Made by a program: the position numbers and the translations under genes
Notes under the pieces: generated by a model
Told to the model about the DNA's origin: nothing
Seen by the model: the letters and a program-made list of their open reading frames with translations, nothing else
The model's database searches: none
Shown here: piece after piece, positions 1-6,709 of the stretch
Layout of the letters: the number at the start of each line of letters is the position of its first letter
Numbering within the stretch: position 1 is the first letter of the stretch
NCBI GenBank assembly: GCA_900553925.1
Contig: USFH01000081.1
Span: 1-9,590, forward strand
Source of the DNA: an uncultured Clostridium sp.
GTDB lineage: Bacteria; Bacillota; Clostridia; Lachnospirales; Lachnospiraceae
Direction: 5' to 3'
DNA: 9,590 nucleotides

Positions 1-621
1 CATTTCCTCCGTCAATGGCAGATCCTCATAGCACTCATTTTCCGCCAGATCCACCTCCGTATCGCCGTTTTCCAGCGCATCCTCTATCAGCAGGCATGCC
101 TTCTTCCCATTCAGAAGTCCTTCTCTTTCATTCACAAGAACATAACCTTCTTTTGTTTTCCTGATCAGGACTTTGCCGTCTGTCTTTAACGGAGCATTGG
201 GAATTCCGGCATCCATCAGGATCTGCTCCAATATATCCGCATCATACTCCACCTGTGGCTTCAGTTCCTTTTTTCCACCGGAACCGATCAGATTGTCGAT
301 CCAGAGATAGGGGCTTTGTCTGTCCAGATACAGTCTGAGAGGCTCTGTATAGGAAACTGTAAGCGAAATATCCTGTGCCTTTATCCTGAAGGACTCCCCA
401 TCCTTTTTCAGAACAGTAAGCCCTCCATATTCTCTGCCGGAAAGCAGTTCCTCATTGATTTCATTAATGCTCTTGCCGGTGCAGTAAACACCGTTAATCC
501 ACGTTCCATAACTGAAGCCGTCTTTATAATAATGAGACAGCCAGAGATAAAACCCAATCACTGACGCTGCCACAATGGAAAATCCGATCACGCAGCCTTT
601 TACTAATGCAGAATTTTTCAT
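1..621 (-). CDS. N-terminal part of a membrane-anchored peptidoglycan-binding / L,D-transpeptidase-like protein (cut by window edge)
   Basis: The frame is open from an ATG at 619-621 to the left edge, giving 207 residues without a stop; the C-terminus lies outside the window. Residues about 5-28 form one hydrophobic segment after a short basic start (MKNSALVKG), fitting a signal anchor with the rest of the protein outside the cell. Next come FSYGTWINGVYCTGKSINEINEEL (about residues 36-59, given in sense order) and a later region of alternating strands. This resembles the 'G-x-x-I-N-G-v-x-x-x-G-k-t' opening of the putative peptidoglycan-binding domain found before YkuD catalytic domains in Clostridia. 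The family assignment is from memory of that pattern, and the catalytic domain itself is not visible. The start codon overlaps the ilvB stop (TAATG) and a GGAAG motif sits just upstream, so it is probably co-translated with ilvB. A VanW-like or other PG-binding protein is the main alternative. Confidence 0.62.
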   Translation of the reverse strand, partial: MKNSALVKGCVIGFSIVAASVIGFYLWLSHYYKDGFSYGTWINGVYCTGKSINEINEELLSGREYGGLTVLKKDGESFRIKAQDISLTVSYTEPLRLYLDRQSPYLWIDNLIGSGGKKELKPQVEYDADILEQILMDAGIPNAPLKTDGKVLIRKTKEGYVLVNEREGLLNGKKACLLIEDALENGDTEVDLAENECYEDLPLTEEM

Positions 622-2300
622 TATTCTTCCATATCAGAAGCGTCAAAGGCTTCGCTGATAGGTGCCCCTGCCGGAACCATCGGGAATACCTTGTCATCCT
701 CCCCGATCATGCAGTCAAGCACTACCGGCTTTTTCAGCTCAATAGCCTTTCTGATCGCCTCATCAAATTCCTCCTTCGTGGTCACACGGAAGGCTTCGCA
801 GCCAAGCCCCTTTGCAACCATACAGAAATCCACGCCGTCATCCAGAACCGTCTGTGAATATCTCTTTTCATAGAACAGTGTCTGCCATTGTCTTACCATA
901 CCAAGCACATGGTTGTTGATTACAACCTGGATGATCGGCACATTGTAACGGCTTGCCGTAGCGATCTCGTTCATATTCATACGGAAACATCCGTCTCCCG
1001 CAATGTTGATTGCCACACGGTCCGGACGTCCGTACTTGGCACCGATACAGGCACCAACGCCGTAGCCCATTGTTCCGAGTCCGCCGGATGTCAGAAGCTG
1101 TCTTGGCTCTTTGAATTTATAATACTGAGCTGCCCACATCTGATGCTGTCCTACATCCGTTGTGATTGTTGCATTGCCCTCTGTCAGCTCATAGATCTTG
1201 TTGATGATCGCCGGTCCCGAGAATTCATTCATATCTGCATGATCCGGATACTGTTCTTTGAGTGCATCAATCTGTGCTCTCCACTCCGGTTTCTTAGACG
1301 CCTTGATTCTGGTAGAGATCATCTTCAGTATTTCTTTGGCATCACCGACAACACTTGCATCAACTTCCACATTCTTATTGATCTCTGCAGCATCAATATC
1401 AATATGTAAAATCTTTGCCTGATTTGCAAACTTATTTGCATTACCTGTTACACGGTCTGAGAATCTCGCACCAATGACAATCACAAGGTCTGCCTGATTG
1501 ATACCAAAGTTTGAAACCTTGGTTCCATGCATACCGATCATTCCTGTGTAACGGTCATCCGTTCCCGGAAATGCACCCTTACCCATCAATGTATCACAGA
1601 CAACTGCATCAATTTTCTCTGCAAATTTTTTCAGTTCCTTGGACGCATCTGCCGCAACAACACCACCACCGACAAGAATCATCGGCTTCTTCGAGTTCTC
1701 GATCATCTTAATCGCTGTGTCGATATCCTCTGCACGGATTGTCTTGGTCACGCGCTCGATTGGCTCCGGTGCCTTCGGCTCATAGTCTGCAACATTTGCA
1801 GTAACATCCTTTGTAATATCGACAAGAACCGGGCCCGGTCTGCCTGACTGCGCGATCTTGAATGCACGGCGGATTGTATCTGCCAGTTCATGTACATTCT
1901 TTACAATAAAGCTATGCTTCGTGATCGGCATAACTACACCTGCAATATCAATCTCCTGAAAGCTGTCCTTTCCAAGAAGAGAAACACCTACGTTTGCAGT
2001 GATTGCAACAAGCGGAATCGAATCCATATATGCGGTTGCAATACCGGTTACAAGATTTGTTGCACCCGGACCGGAAGTTGCCATACATACGCCAACCTTA
2101 CCAGTCGCTCTTGCATATCCATCTGCTGCATGGCTTGCGCCCTGCTCATGGGATGTCAGGACATGGTGAATCTCATCCTGATGCTTATACAATGCATCAT
2201 AGACATTCAGGATCGTTCCTCCCGGATATCCAAATACTGTGTCAACGCCCTGTTCTTTCAGACATTCAATCACTATTTCTGATCCAGTTAATTGTTTCAT
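621..2300 (-). CDS. ilvB: Acetolactate synthase (acetohydroxyacid synthase) large catalytic subunit
   Basis: This ThDP-dependent cytoplasmic enzyme condenses pyruvate with pyruvate or 2-ketobutyrate, the first common step to valine, leucine and isoleucine. The 559 residues match the usual length. Visible hallmarks are FGYPGGTILNVYDAL near residue 23, the catalytic-glutamate motif HEQGASHAADGYARATGK (Glu52), the middle-domain stretch ILVGGGVVAADA, and the ThDP/Mg site GDGCFRMNMNE followed by NNHVLGMVRQWQ. The frame extends eight codons further up to 2324, but AAGGAGAAG at 2304-2312 sits six bases before the ATG at 2298-2300, and the protein family starts at MKQLTGSE, so 2300 is chosen. It is downstream of ilvD with a 103-base gap that carries a candidate promoter. 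The regulatory small subunit, often adjacent, is absent; the next gene is a cell-wall protein overlapping the stop by one base. Confidence 0.96.
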   Translation of the reverse strand: MKQLTGSEIVIECLKEQGVDTVFGYPGGTILNVYDALYKHQDEIHHVLTSHEQGASHAADGYARATGKVGVCMATSGPGATNLVTGIATAYMDSIPLVAITANVGVSLLGKDSFQEIDIAGVVMPITKHSFIVKNVHELADTIRRAFKIAQSGRPGPVLVDITKDVTANVADYEPKAPEPIERVTKTIRAEDIDTAIKMIENSKKPMILVGGGVVAADASKELKKFAEKIDAVVCDTLMGKGAFPGTDDRYTGMIGMHGTKVSNFGINQADLVIVIGARFSDRVTGNANKFANQAKILHIDIDAAEINKNVEVDASVVGDAKEILKMISTRIKASKKPEWRAQIDALKEQYPDHADMNEFSGPAIINKIYELTEGNATITTDVGQHQMWAAQYYKFKEPRQLLTSGGLGTMGYGVGACIGAKYGRPDRVAINIAGDGCFRMNMNEIATASRYNVPIIQVVINNHVLGMVRQWQTLFYEKRYSQTVLDDGVDFCMVAKGLGCEAFRVTTKEEFDEAIRKAIELKKPVVLDCMIGEDDKVFPMVPAGAPISEAFDASDMEE

Positions 2301-2348
2301 AAACTTCTCCTTATCTACATACAACTTGATTTATCCTTTTTCTTCCTG

Positions 2349-2367
2349 TCAGATAACCAATATCTGA
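2349..2367. promoter_or_regulatory. Seven-base-arm dyad upstream of ilvB
   Basis: TCAGATA and TATCTGA are separated by five bases. The dyad lies directly downstream of the candidate ilvB -10 box, where a bound protein would block transcription or where the 5' end of a transcript would fold. It shares ATAACCA with the dyad in front of leuC, so it could be a second site for the LysR regulator. That link is inference; the arms and spacing are seen directly. Confidence 0.35.
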
Positions 2368-2368
2368 T

Positions 2369-2397
2369 AGGATAGCACATTGTTTTGAATTATTCAA
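2369..2397 (-). promoter_or_regulatory. Candidate internal promoter for ilvB
   Basis: On the minus strand TTGAAT (2392-2397) and TATCCT (2369-2374) are spaced by 17 bases, each matching four of six consensus sigma-70-type positions. The ilvB start is about 70 bases downstream. If active, ilvB could be transcribed apart from the leu genes. The boxes are modest in an AT-rich gap, so chance is a real alternative. Confidence 0.35.
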
Positions 2398-2403
2398 TAT
2401 ATT

Positions 2404-4068
2404 TTACTTCAACTCCAAAACTGCACCGCGGTTACCGGATGTTACCATCTTTGCATATCTTGCCAGATATCCGGTTGTTACCTTTGGTTCTCTTGGTGTC
2501 CATGCCTCTTTCCGTTTTGCAAGTTCCTCATCGGAAACCTTCACATTGATCGTACATGCATCGATATCAATACTGATGATATCACCCTCCTCGATCAAAG
2601 CGATCGGGCCTCCAACCGCTGCCTCCGGTGAGATATGTCCGATAGAAGCACCACGGCTTGCACCTGAGAAACGGCCATCTGTGATCAGCGCTACCGAAGA
2701 TCCAAGTCCCATACCTGCAATCGCAGATGTCGGATTCAACATCTCTCGCATACCAGGACCACCCTTTGGTCCTTCGTAACGGATAACAACAACATCACCT
2801 TCCACAATTTTGCCACCCTTAATAGCTGCAATTGCATCTTCTTCACATTCAAACACACGTGCCGGACCTTCATGCTGCAGCATCTCCGGAACAACCGCAG
2901 ACCGCTTGACTACAGAGCCATCCGGTGCGATATTTCCCTTCAATACGGCAAGTCCGCCGGTTGAGCTGTATGGATTTGCCATCGGACGGATAACTTCCGG
3001 ATTCAGGTTCTCATGTCCCTTTACCGCCTCTCCGATTGTCTTTCCGGTTACTGTCATACAATCTTCATTGATCAATCCTGCCTCACAGAGCTGGTTGATA
3101 ACCGCATACACGCCGCCGGCCTCGTTCAAGTCCTCCATATATGTCGGACCTGCCGGTGCTAAGTGGCAGAGATTCGGTGTCTTCGCACTGATTTCATTTG
3201 CCATGGAAATATCAAAGTCAAATCCGATCTCATGTGCGATTGCCGGGATATGAAGCATGGAGTTAGTAGAGCATCCAAGTGCCATATCCACTGTCAATGC
3301 GTTCATGATAGCATCCTTCGTAATAATATCTCTCGGACAGATATTCTTCTTGTACATATCCATAACGGCATAACCGGCACGCTTTGCAAGCTTCAGTCTC
3401 TCGGAATATACTGCCGGGATTGTTCCGTTTCCAGGGAGTCCCATACCAAGTGCCTCTGTCAGACAGTTCATAGAGTTTGCGGTGTACATACCGGAACATG
3501 AACCGCAGGTCGGACATGCATGGCACTCGAAGTCATTGACATCCTCTTCGCTCATCTTGCCAGCCGCATAGGAACCAACTGCCTCAAACATTGAAGAAAG
3601 GCTTGTCTTATGTCCCTTCACATGACCGGCAAGCATCGGACCACCGGATACGAATACGGTCGGTACGTTGACTCTGGCTGCTGCCATCAGAAGTCCCGGT
3701 ACATTCTTATCGCAGTTCGGGATCATGACAAGTGCATCAAACTGATGTGCGACTGCCATACACTCGGTTGAATCTGCGATCAGGTCTCTTGTTACAAGGG
3801 AATACTTCATTCCGATATGTCCCATCGCGATACCGTCGCAGACAGCGATTGCCGGGAACATCACAGGTGTTCCGCCTGCTTCTGCCACACCAAGCTTAAC
3901 TGCCTGTGCAATCTTATCCAAGTTCATATGTCCTGGTACGATCTCGTTGTAAGAACATACGATGCCGACCAATGGTTTCTTCATTTCTTCTTCTGTCATT
4001 CCAAGGGCATTGAACAAGCTTCTGTGTGGTGCCTGCTGCATGCCGACTTTTACGTTATCACTCTTCAT
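2404..4068 (-). CDS. ilvD: Dihydroxy-acid dehydratase
   Basis: It dehydrates 2,3-dihydroxy-isovalerate and 2,3-dihydroxy-3-methylvalerate to the keto acids of valine and isoleucine, using an iron-sulfur cluster in the cytoplasm. From the chosen start it has 554 residues, the normal family size. Family motifs include CDGIAMGHIGMKYSL (about 77-91), IPNCDKNVPG with Cys119-Asp-Lys, VSGGPM (141-146), ACPTCGSCSGMYTANSMNC (around 184-202, Cys191 the expected cluster ligand), and the C-terminal TDGRFSGASRG and GHISPEAAVGGPIA motifs. Near residue 46 the sequence reads VPGH, as in the E. coli enzyme. The open frame runs upstream to 4158 but passes through the leader palindrome; GGAAG at 4076-4080 places the start at the ATG 4066-4068, matching MKSDNVKVG. 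Upstream lies a large palindromic leader with a Val/Leu-rich small ORF, suggesting expression control specific to this gene. Confidence 0.97.
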   Translation of the reverse strand: MKSDNVKVGMQQAPHRSLFNALGMTEEEMKKPLVGIVCSYNEIVPGHMNLDKIAQAVKLGVAEAGGTPVMFPAIAVCDGIAMGHIGMKYSLVTRDLIADSTECMAVAHQFDALVMIPNCDKNVPGLLMAAARVNVPTVFVSGGPMLAGHVKGHKTSLSSMFEAVGSYAAGKMSEEDVNDFECHACPTCGSCSGMYTANSMNCLTEALGMGLPGNGTIPAVYSERLKLAKRAGYAVMDMYKKNICPRDIITKDAIMNALTVDMALGCSTNSMLHIPAIAHEIGFDFDISMANEISAKTPNLCHLAPAGPTYMEDLNEAGGVYAVINQLCEAGLINEDCMTVTGKTIGEAVKGHENLNPEVIRPMANPYSSTGGLAVLKGNIAPDGSVVKRSAVVPEMLQHEGPARVFECEEDAIAAIKGGKIVEGDVVVIRYEGPKGGPGMREMLNPTSAIAGMGLGSSVALITDGRFSGASRGASIGHISPEAAVGGPIALIEEGDIISIDIDACTINVKVSDEELAKRKEAWTPREPKVTTGYLARYAKMVTSGNRGAVLELK

Positions 4069-4087
4069 CTTTTTTCTTCCTTTCTCT

Positions 4088-4204
4088 TCACATACTGCTA
4101 GCCGAGATAGGTGAACTATCCAATTCCCCGCAGACCCGCTCTCGCTCAGTGAATACACGCAGCAGCACTAAATTCACTGCACCAACTACGTTGGCACAGT
4201 TCAT
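4088..4204 (-). CDS. Possible 38-codon Val/Leu-rich leader peptide before ilvD
   Basis: On the minus strand an ATG at 4202-4204 opens a 38-codon frame ending in TGA at 4088-4090, 19 bases before the ilvD ATG. Eight of the twelve codons at positions 6-17 (VVGAVNLVLLRV, bases 4154-4189) specify valine or leucine, the end products of this operon. That is the layout expected of an attenuation leader, and the frame runs down the 3' arm of the 155-base palindrome. Against it, no good ribosome site precedes the ATG, there is no U-tract terminator after the hairpin, and 38 codons is long for a leader. The ORF may be a by-product of the palindrome. Confidence 0.3.
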   Translation of the reverse strand: MNCANVVGAVNLVLLRVFTERERVCGELDSSPISASSM

Positions 4205-4258
4205 TAAGTGCCGGCGTGTTTCAATGGTCTGCTTAGGAATTGATAGTTCGCCTATCTC
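4104..4258 (-). promoter_or_regulatory. 155-base imperfect palindrome in the ilvD leader
   Basis: The two halves pair in the same order over nearly the whole stretch. GAGATAGGTGAACTATC (4104-4120) pairs with 4242-4258 with one mismatch, AATTCC (4122-4127) with 4236-4241, GCAGACC (4130-4136) with 4226-4232, the stretch 4150-4168 with 4208-4223 with small bulges, and CCAAC (4182-4186) with GTTGG (4190-4194). Each outer arm is also a short hairpin by itself (GATAG-five-CTATC), so one long hairpin and two small ones are mutually exclusive folds. It fills most of the leuB-ilvD gap. It could be a regulatory leader RNA, a pair of operator sites, or a small inverted-repeat mobile remnant. I see no T-box or known riboswitch core in it. 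Confidence 0.6.
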
Positions 4259-4345
4259 TCCTACACTTATTGATTAAATATTCATATATCATCGTTATGC
4301 ATATATTTCATAATCCGAAAGATATATTTATTTTACCTTACTACC

Positions 4346-5428
4346 CTAAATCCGCTCTACGATCTTGTCGCCCATCTCGTTACAGCCGACAAGAGTTGTG
4401 CCTTCTGACACGATATCGCATGTACGGAAGCCGTCTATAAGTACCTGCTTGACTGCGTTCTCGATGGCATCTGCCTCTTTGTCGAGATCGAATGTGTAGC
4501 GGAGCATCATCGCTGCGGAAAGAATTGTTGCGATTGGATTTGCCTTGTCCTGTCCGGCAATATCCGGTGCTGAACCACCGCTTGGCTCGTACATACCGAA
4601 TTTTGTTTCGTTTAAGGATGCGGATGCCAGCATACCGATGGAACCTGTTATCATAGATGCCTCATCGGATAAGATGTCACCAAACATATTCTCTGTTAAT
4701 ACAACATCGAACTGTGCCGGATCTTTGACGAGCTGCATTGCACAGTTATCGACAAGCATATGCTCGTATGTTACTTCCGGATAATCCTTGGCAACCTCTT
4801 CCACGATCTTTCTCCAGAGTCTTGAGGAATCAAGCACGTTTGCCTTATCAACACTTGTTACCTTCTTGCGGCGCTTCATCGCGATATCAAAGCCCTTGAT
4901 TGCGATACGACGGATCTCATTTTCGTTATAAGTCAGTGTATCTACGGCTGTCATCACACCGTCTACTTCCTTTGTCTCTCTTGCTCCGAAGTAAAGACCA
5001 CCGGTCAGCTCACGCATGATCATCATATCGAAACCGCGGTCTGCGATTTCCTCCTTCAAAGGGCATGCACCCTTTAACTGTTCATAAAGATTGGCTGGTC
5101 TTAAGTTTGCGAAGAGTCCTAACTCCTTACGGATCTTCAGAAGTCCGGCTTCCGGTCTCTTCTCCGGCGGGAGCTTATACCAAGGCGATGTGCTTGTATT
5201 GCCACCGATAGAACCAAGCAATACTGCATCACTTGCCTTCGCTCTTGCGACCGCTTCGTCTGTCAGCGGAACACCATGTGCATCAATCGAACATCCGCCC
5301 ATCAGAAGCTGCTCATAATTAAATGTATGTCCAAACTTTTCTCCGACTGCGTCTAACACCTTCATTGCCTGTGTGACAACCTCAGGTCCGATACCGTCAC
5401 CCTTTATAACTGCTATATTACAATTCAT
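4346..5428 (-). CDS. leuB: 3-Isopropylmalate dehydrogenase
   Basis: This NAD-dependent cytoplasmic enzyme oxidises and decarboxylates 3-isopropylmalate to 2-ketoisocaproate in leucine synthesis. At 360 residues it is full length. It begins with the family's IAVIKGDGIGPEV and carries the substrate arginines in LLKIRKELGLFANLRP (Arg100, Arg110) and MRELTGGLYFG (Arg139, Tyr146). The catalytic lysine is in TSVDKANVL (Lys195), metal aspartates are Asp227, Asp251 and Asp255, and the cofactor motif GSAPDIAGQDKANP lies at about 286-298. These fit isopropylmalate rather than isocitrate dehydrogenase. A GGAGG lies seven bases or so before the ATG. It follows the zinc-ribbon gene by 36 bases and is separated from ilvD by 277 bases containing a large palindrome. 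Confidence 0.97.
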   Translation of the reverse strand: MNCNIAVIKGDGIGPEVVTQAMKVLDAVGEKFGHTFNYEQLLMGGCSIDAHGVPLTDEAVARAKASDAVLLGSIGGNTSTSPWYKLPPEKRPEAGLLKIRKELGLFANLRPANLYEQLKGACPLKEEIADRGFDMMIMRELTGGLYFGARETKEVDGVMTAVDTLTYNENEIRRIAIKGFDIAMKRRKKVTSVDKANVLDSSRLWRKIVEEVAKDYPEVTYEHMLVDNCAMQLVKDPAQFDVVLTENMFGDILSDEASMITGSIGMLASASLNETKFGMYEPSGGSAPDIAGQDKANPIATILSAAMMLRYTFDLDKEADAIENAVKQVLIDGFRTCDIVSEGTTLVGCNEMGDKIVERI

Positions 5429-5464
5429 GATTCATCCTCCAAACTACTATCTTTTACTCTGCCA

Positions 5465-6178
5465 CTAACGATTAAACAAATGCTTTCGCTTCTTGAAATA
5501 TACAATATTGCAGATCAACAACACGACCGATGCCACAATAGAACTATATGTCGATGTATAATCCATGTCAACTTCTCCGCCCACAATGCCGCTCACAGAT
5601 GCGTAATATGCAATCGAAAGGACAATATTTGCTGCCAGCATCCCAATATACATTGCCGGTCCCGCTTTCTTGAAATCTGCCAGTATGAATCGTGTTACCA
5701 GCGCAAATATACCAAGTACTATAAAACAGATTCCAATGATCGTATCCACACCCTTCAACCCGGAGAAGTAATTGTAAACGTATGTCAGATCATCTGCATC
5801 CAGTCCGTAGATACTGCCACTCAGCAACCGCCAGCCGTTCCAGAACCCGGATATTGCAGCCACAAACAACTGAAAATAAATCACAAATTTGAACCACTTC
5901 ATGCCAAGCTCCGGCTGCGCTGCATACTGCTGCACGCCCTGCTGTGGCGCCTGATTGTACGTTCCCTGCTGGTTATACAGATTCTGTTGCGGTGCCTGAT
6001 TGTACGTTCCCTGCTGACCGTACATGTTCTGCTGTGGTGCCTGATTGTACATACTCTGCTGGTTGTACATGTTCTGCTGCTGATTTACCTGTGCACCGGC
6101 ACCGATATAGGCACCGCAGAATGGGCAGGTCAACTGTCCGTCCTGCACCTGATTTCCGCAATTACCACAAACTGCCAT
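5465..6178 (-). CDS. Zinc-ribbon membrane protein with Gln/Asn/Tyr-rich linker, function unknown
   Basis: I do not recognise a named family. The 237-residue protein starts with a four-cysteine zinc ribbon (CGNC at 4-7, CPFC at 18-21). It continues with a low-complexity Q/N/Y/P linker (about 30-88) holding three 15-residue repeats, then about four hydrophobic segments near 95-112, 147-166, 173-195 and 213-228, and ends with a basic tail (KKRKHLFNR). The layout is that of the common Firmicute zinc-ribbon membrane proteins whose roles are mostly unknown; the ribbon probably faces the cytoplasm. GGGAGG precedes the ATG at a normal distance. It sits between leuD and leuB with gaps of only 24 and 36 bases, so it is almost surely co-transcribed with them. 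This is odd because LeuC, LeuD and LeuB act in consecutive steps. A role in sensing or transport is only a guess. Confidence 0.85.
   Translation of the reverse strand: MAVCGNCGNQVQDGQLTCPFCGAYIGAGAQVNQQQNMYNQQSMYNQAPQQNMYGQQGTYNQAPQQNLYNQQGTYNQAPQQGVQQYAAQPELGMKWFKFVIYFQLFVAAISGFWNGWRLLSGSIYGLDADDLTYVYNYFSGLKGVDTIIGICFIVLGIFALVTRFILADFKKAGPAMYIGMLAANIVLSIAYYASVSGIVGGEVDMDYTSTYSSIVASVVLLICNIVYFKKRKHLFNR
5939..6073 (-). repeat. Three in-frame 45-base tandem repeats coding for a Q/N/Y linker
   Basis: Codons 36-80 of the zinc-ribbon protein are three copies of a 15-residue unit: NMYNQQSMYNQAPQQ, NMYGQQGTYNQAPQQ and NLYNQQGTYNQAPQQ. Copies two and three are most alike, and all keep the reading frame. 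Such repeats can gain or lose units by slippage, so linker length may vary between strains. The composition predicts a disordered, possibly self-associating linker between the zinc ribbon and the membrane. Confidence 0.9.
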
Positions 6179-6202
6179 AGATTTGTTCCTCCCAAAATCA
6201 AT

Positions 6203-6694
6203 TTAATTTTCTTTTGCATTGATGTAGTTGATCAGACCGCCCTCTTTGATGATCTTCTGCATGAACGGTGGGAATGCCTGTCCCTGGAACTCGGTTCCCT
6301 TTGTCTTGTTATAGATCATACCACTGTCAAAATCAACCTCTACCATATCGCCTGCCTCAATCCCCTTAGCTGCCTCCGGACACTCAATGATTGGAAGTCC
6401 GATGTTGATTGCATTACGATAGAAGATTCTGGCAAATGTCTCAGCGATTACGCAGCTGATACCGGATGCCTTGATTGCAATCGGTGCATGCTCTCTGGAT
6501 GAGCCGCATCCAAAGTTCTTGTTTGCTACCATGATATCGCCCGGCTTCACACGCTTTACGAAGTCCTTATCGATATCCTCCATACAGTTTTTCGCAAGCT
6601 CCGCAGGATCTGAAGAGTTCAGATATCTTGCCGGAATGATTACGTCTGTATCTACATTGTCGCCATATTTATGTACTGTTCCGTATGCTTTCAT
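6203..6694 (-). CDS. leuD: 3-Isopropylmalate dehydratase small subunit
   Basis: With LeuC it forms the isomerase that converts 2-isopropylmalate to 3-isopropylmalate in the cytoplasm. The 163 residues are typical of the short LeuD form that pairs with the roughly 420-residue LeuC of Clostridia and archaea. It starts with GTVHKYGDNVDTDVIIPARYLN and has the swivel-domain motif NFGCGSSREHAPIAIKASG. A longer frame begins at 6709, but its ATG lies inside the ribosome site (CTCCCTCC on the plus strand, 6700-6707). Eight bases separate GGAGG from the ATG at 6692-6694, so the shorter start is chosen. The gap to the leuC stop is 15 bases, fitting strict co-expression of the two subunits. Confidence 0.96.
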   Translation of the reverse strand: MKAYGTVHKYGDNVDTDVIIPARYLNSSDPAELAKNCMEDIDKDFVKRVKPGDIMVANKNFGCGSSREHAPIAIKASGISCVIAETFARIFYRNAINIGLPIIECPEAAKGIEAGDMVEVDFDSGMIYNKTKGTEFQGQAFPPFMQKIIKEGGLINYINAKEN

Positions 6695-6699
6695 AGTTT

Positions 6700-6707
6700 C
6701 TCCCTCC
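6700..6707 (-). promoter_or_regulatory. Ribosome binding site deciding the leuD start
   Basis: GGAGGGAG on the minus strand lies eight bases before the ATG at 6692-6694. The ATG fifteen bases further up overlaps this site and cannot be served by it. Confidence 0.85.
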
Positions 6708-6709
6708 AT

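Noticed and set aside
4069..4158. N-terminal extension of IlvD to 4158
   Set aside because: The extra 30 residues come from the leader palindrome, and a good ribosome site serves the ATG at 4066-4068.
4104..4258. Definite insertion of a MITE
   Set aside because: The inverted ends are suggestive, but no convincing target duplication is seen (only a possible TAG on each side) and copies elsewhere cannot be checked.
4069..4345. T-box leader upstream of ilvD
   Set aside because: The conserved TGGNACCGCG core and a terminator with U-tract are absent from the minus strand of this gap.
5480..6502. Plus-strand 340-codon ORF opposite the zinc-ribbon gene and leuD
   Set aside because: It is antisense to two well-supported genes, spans their gap, and its protein is rich in Cys, His and Ile with no domain pattern.
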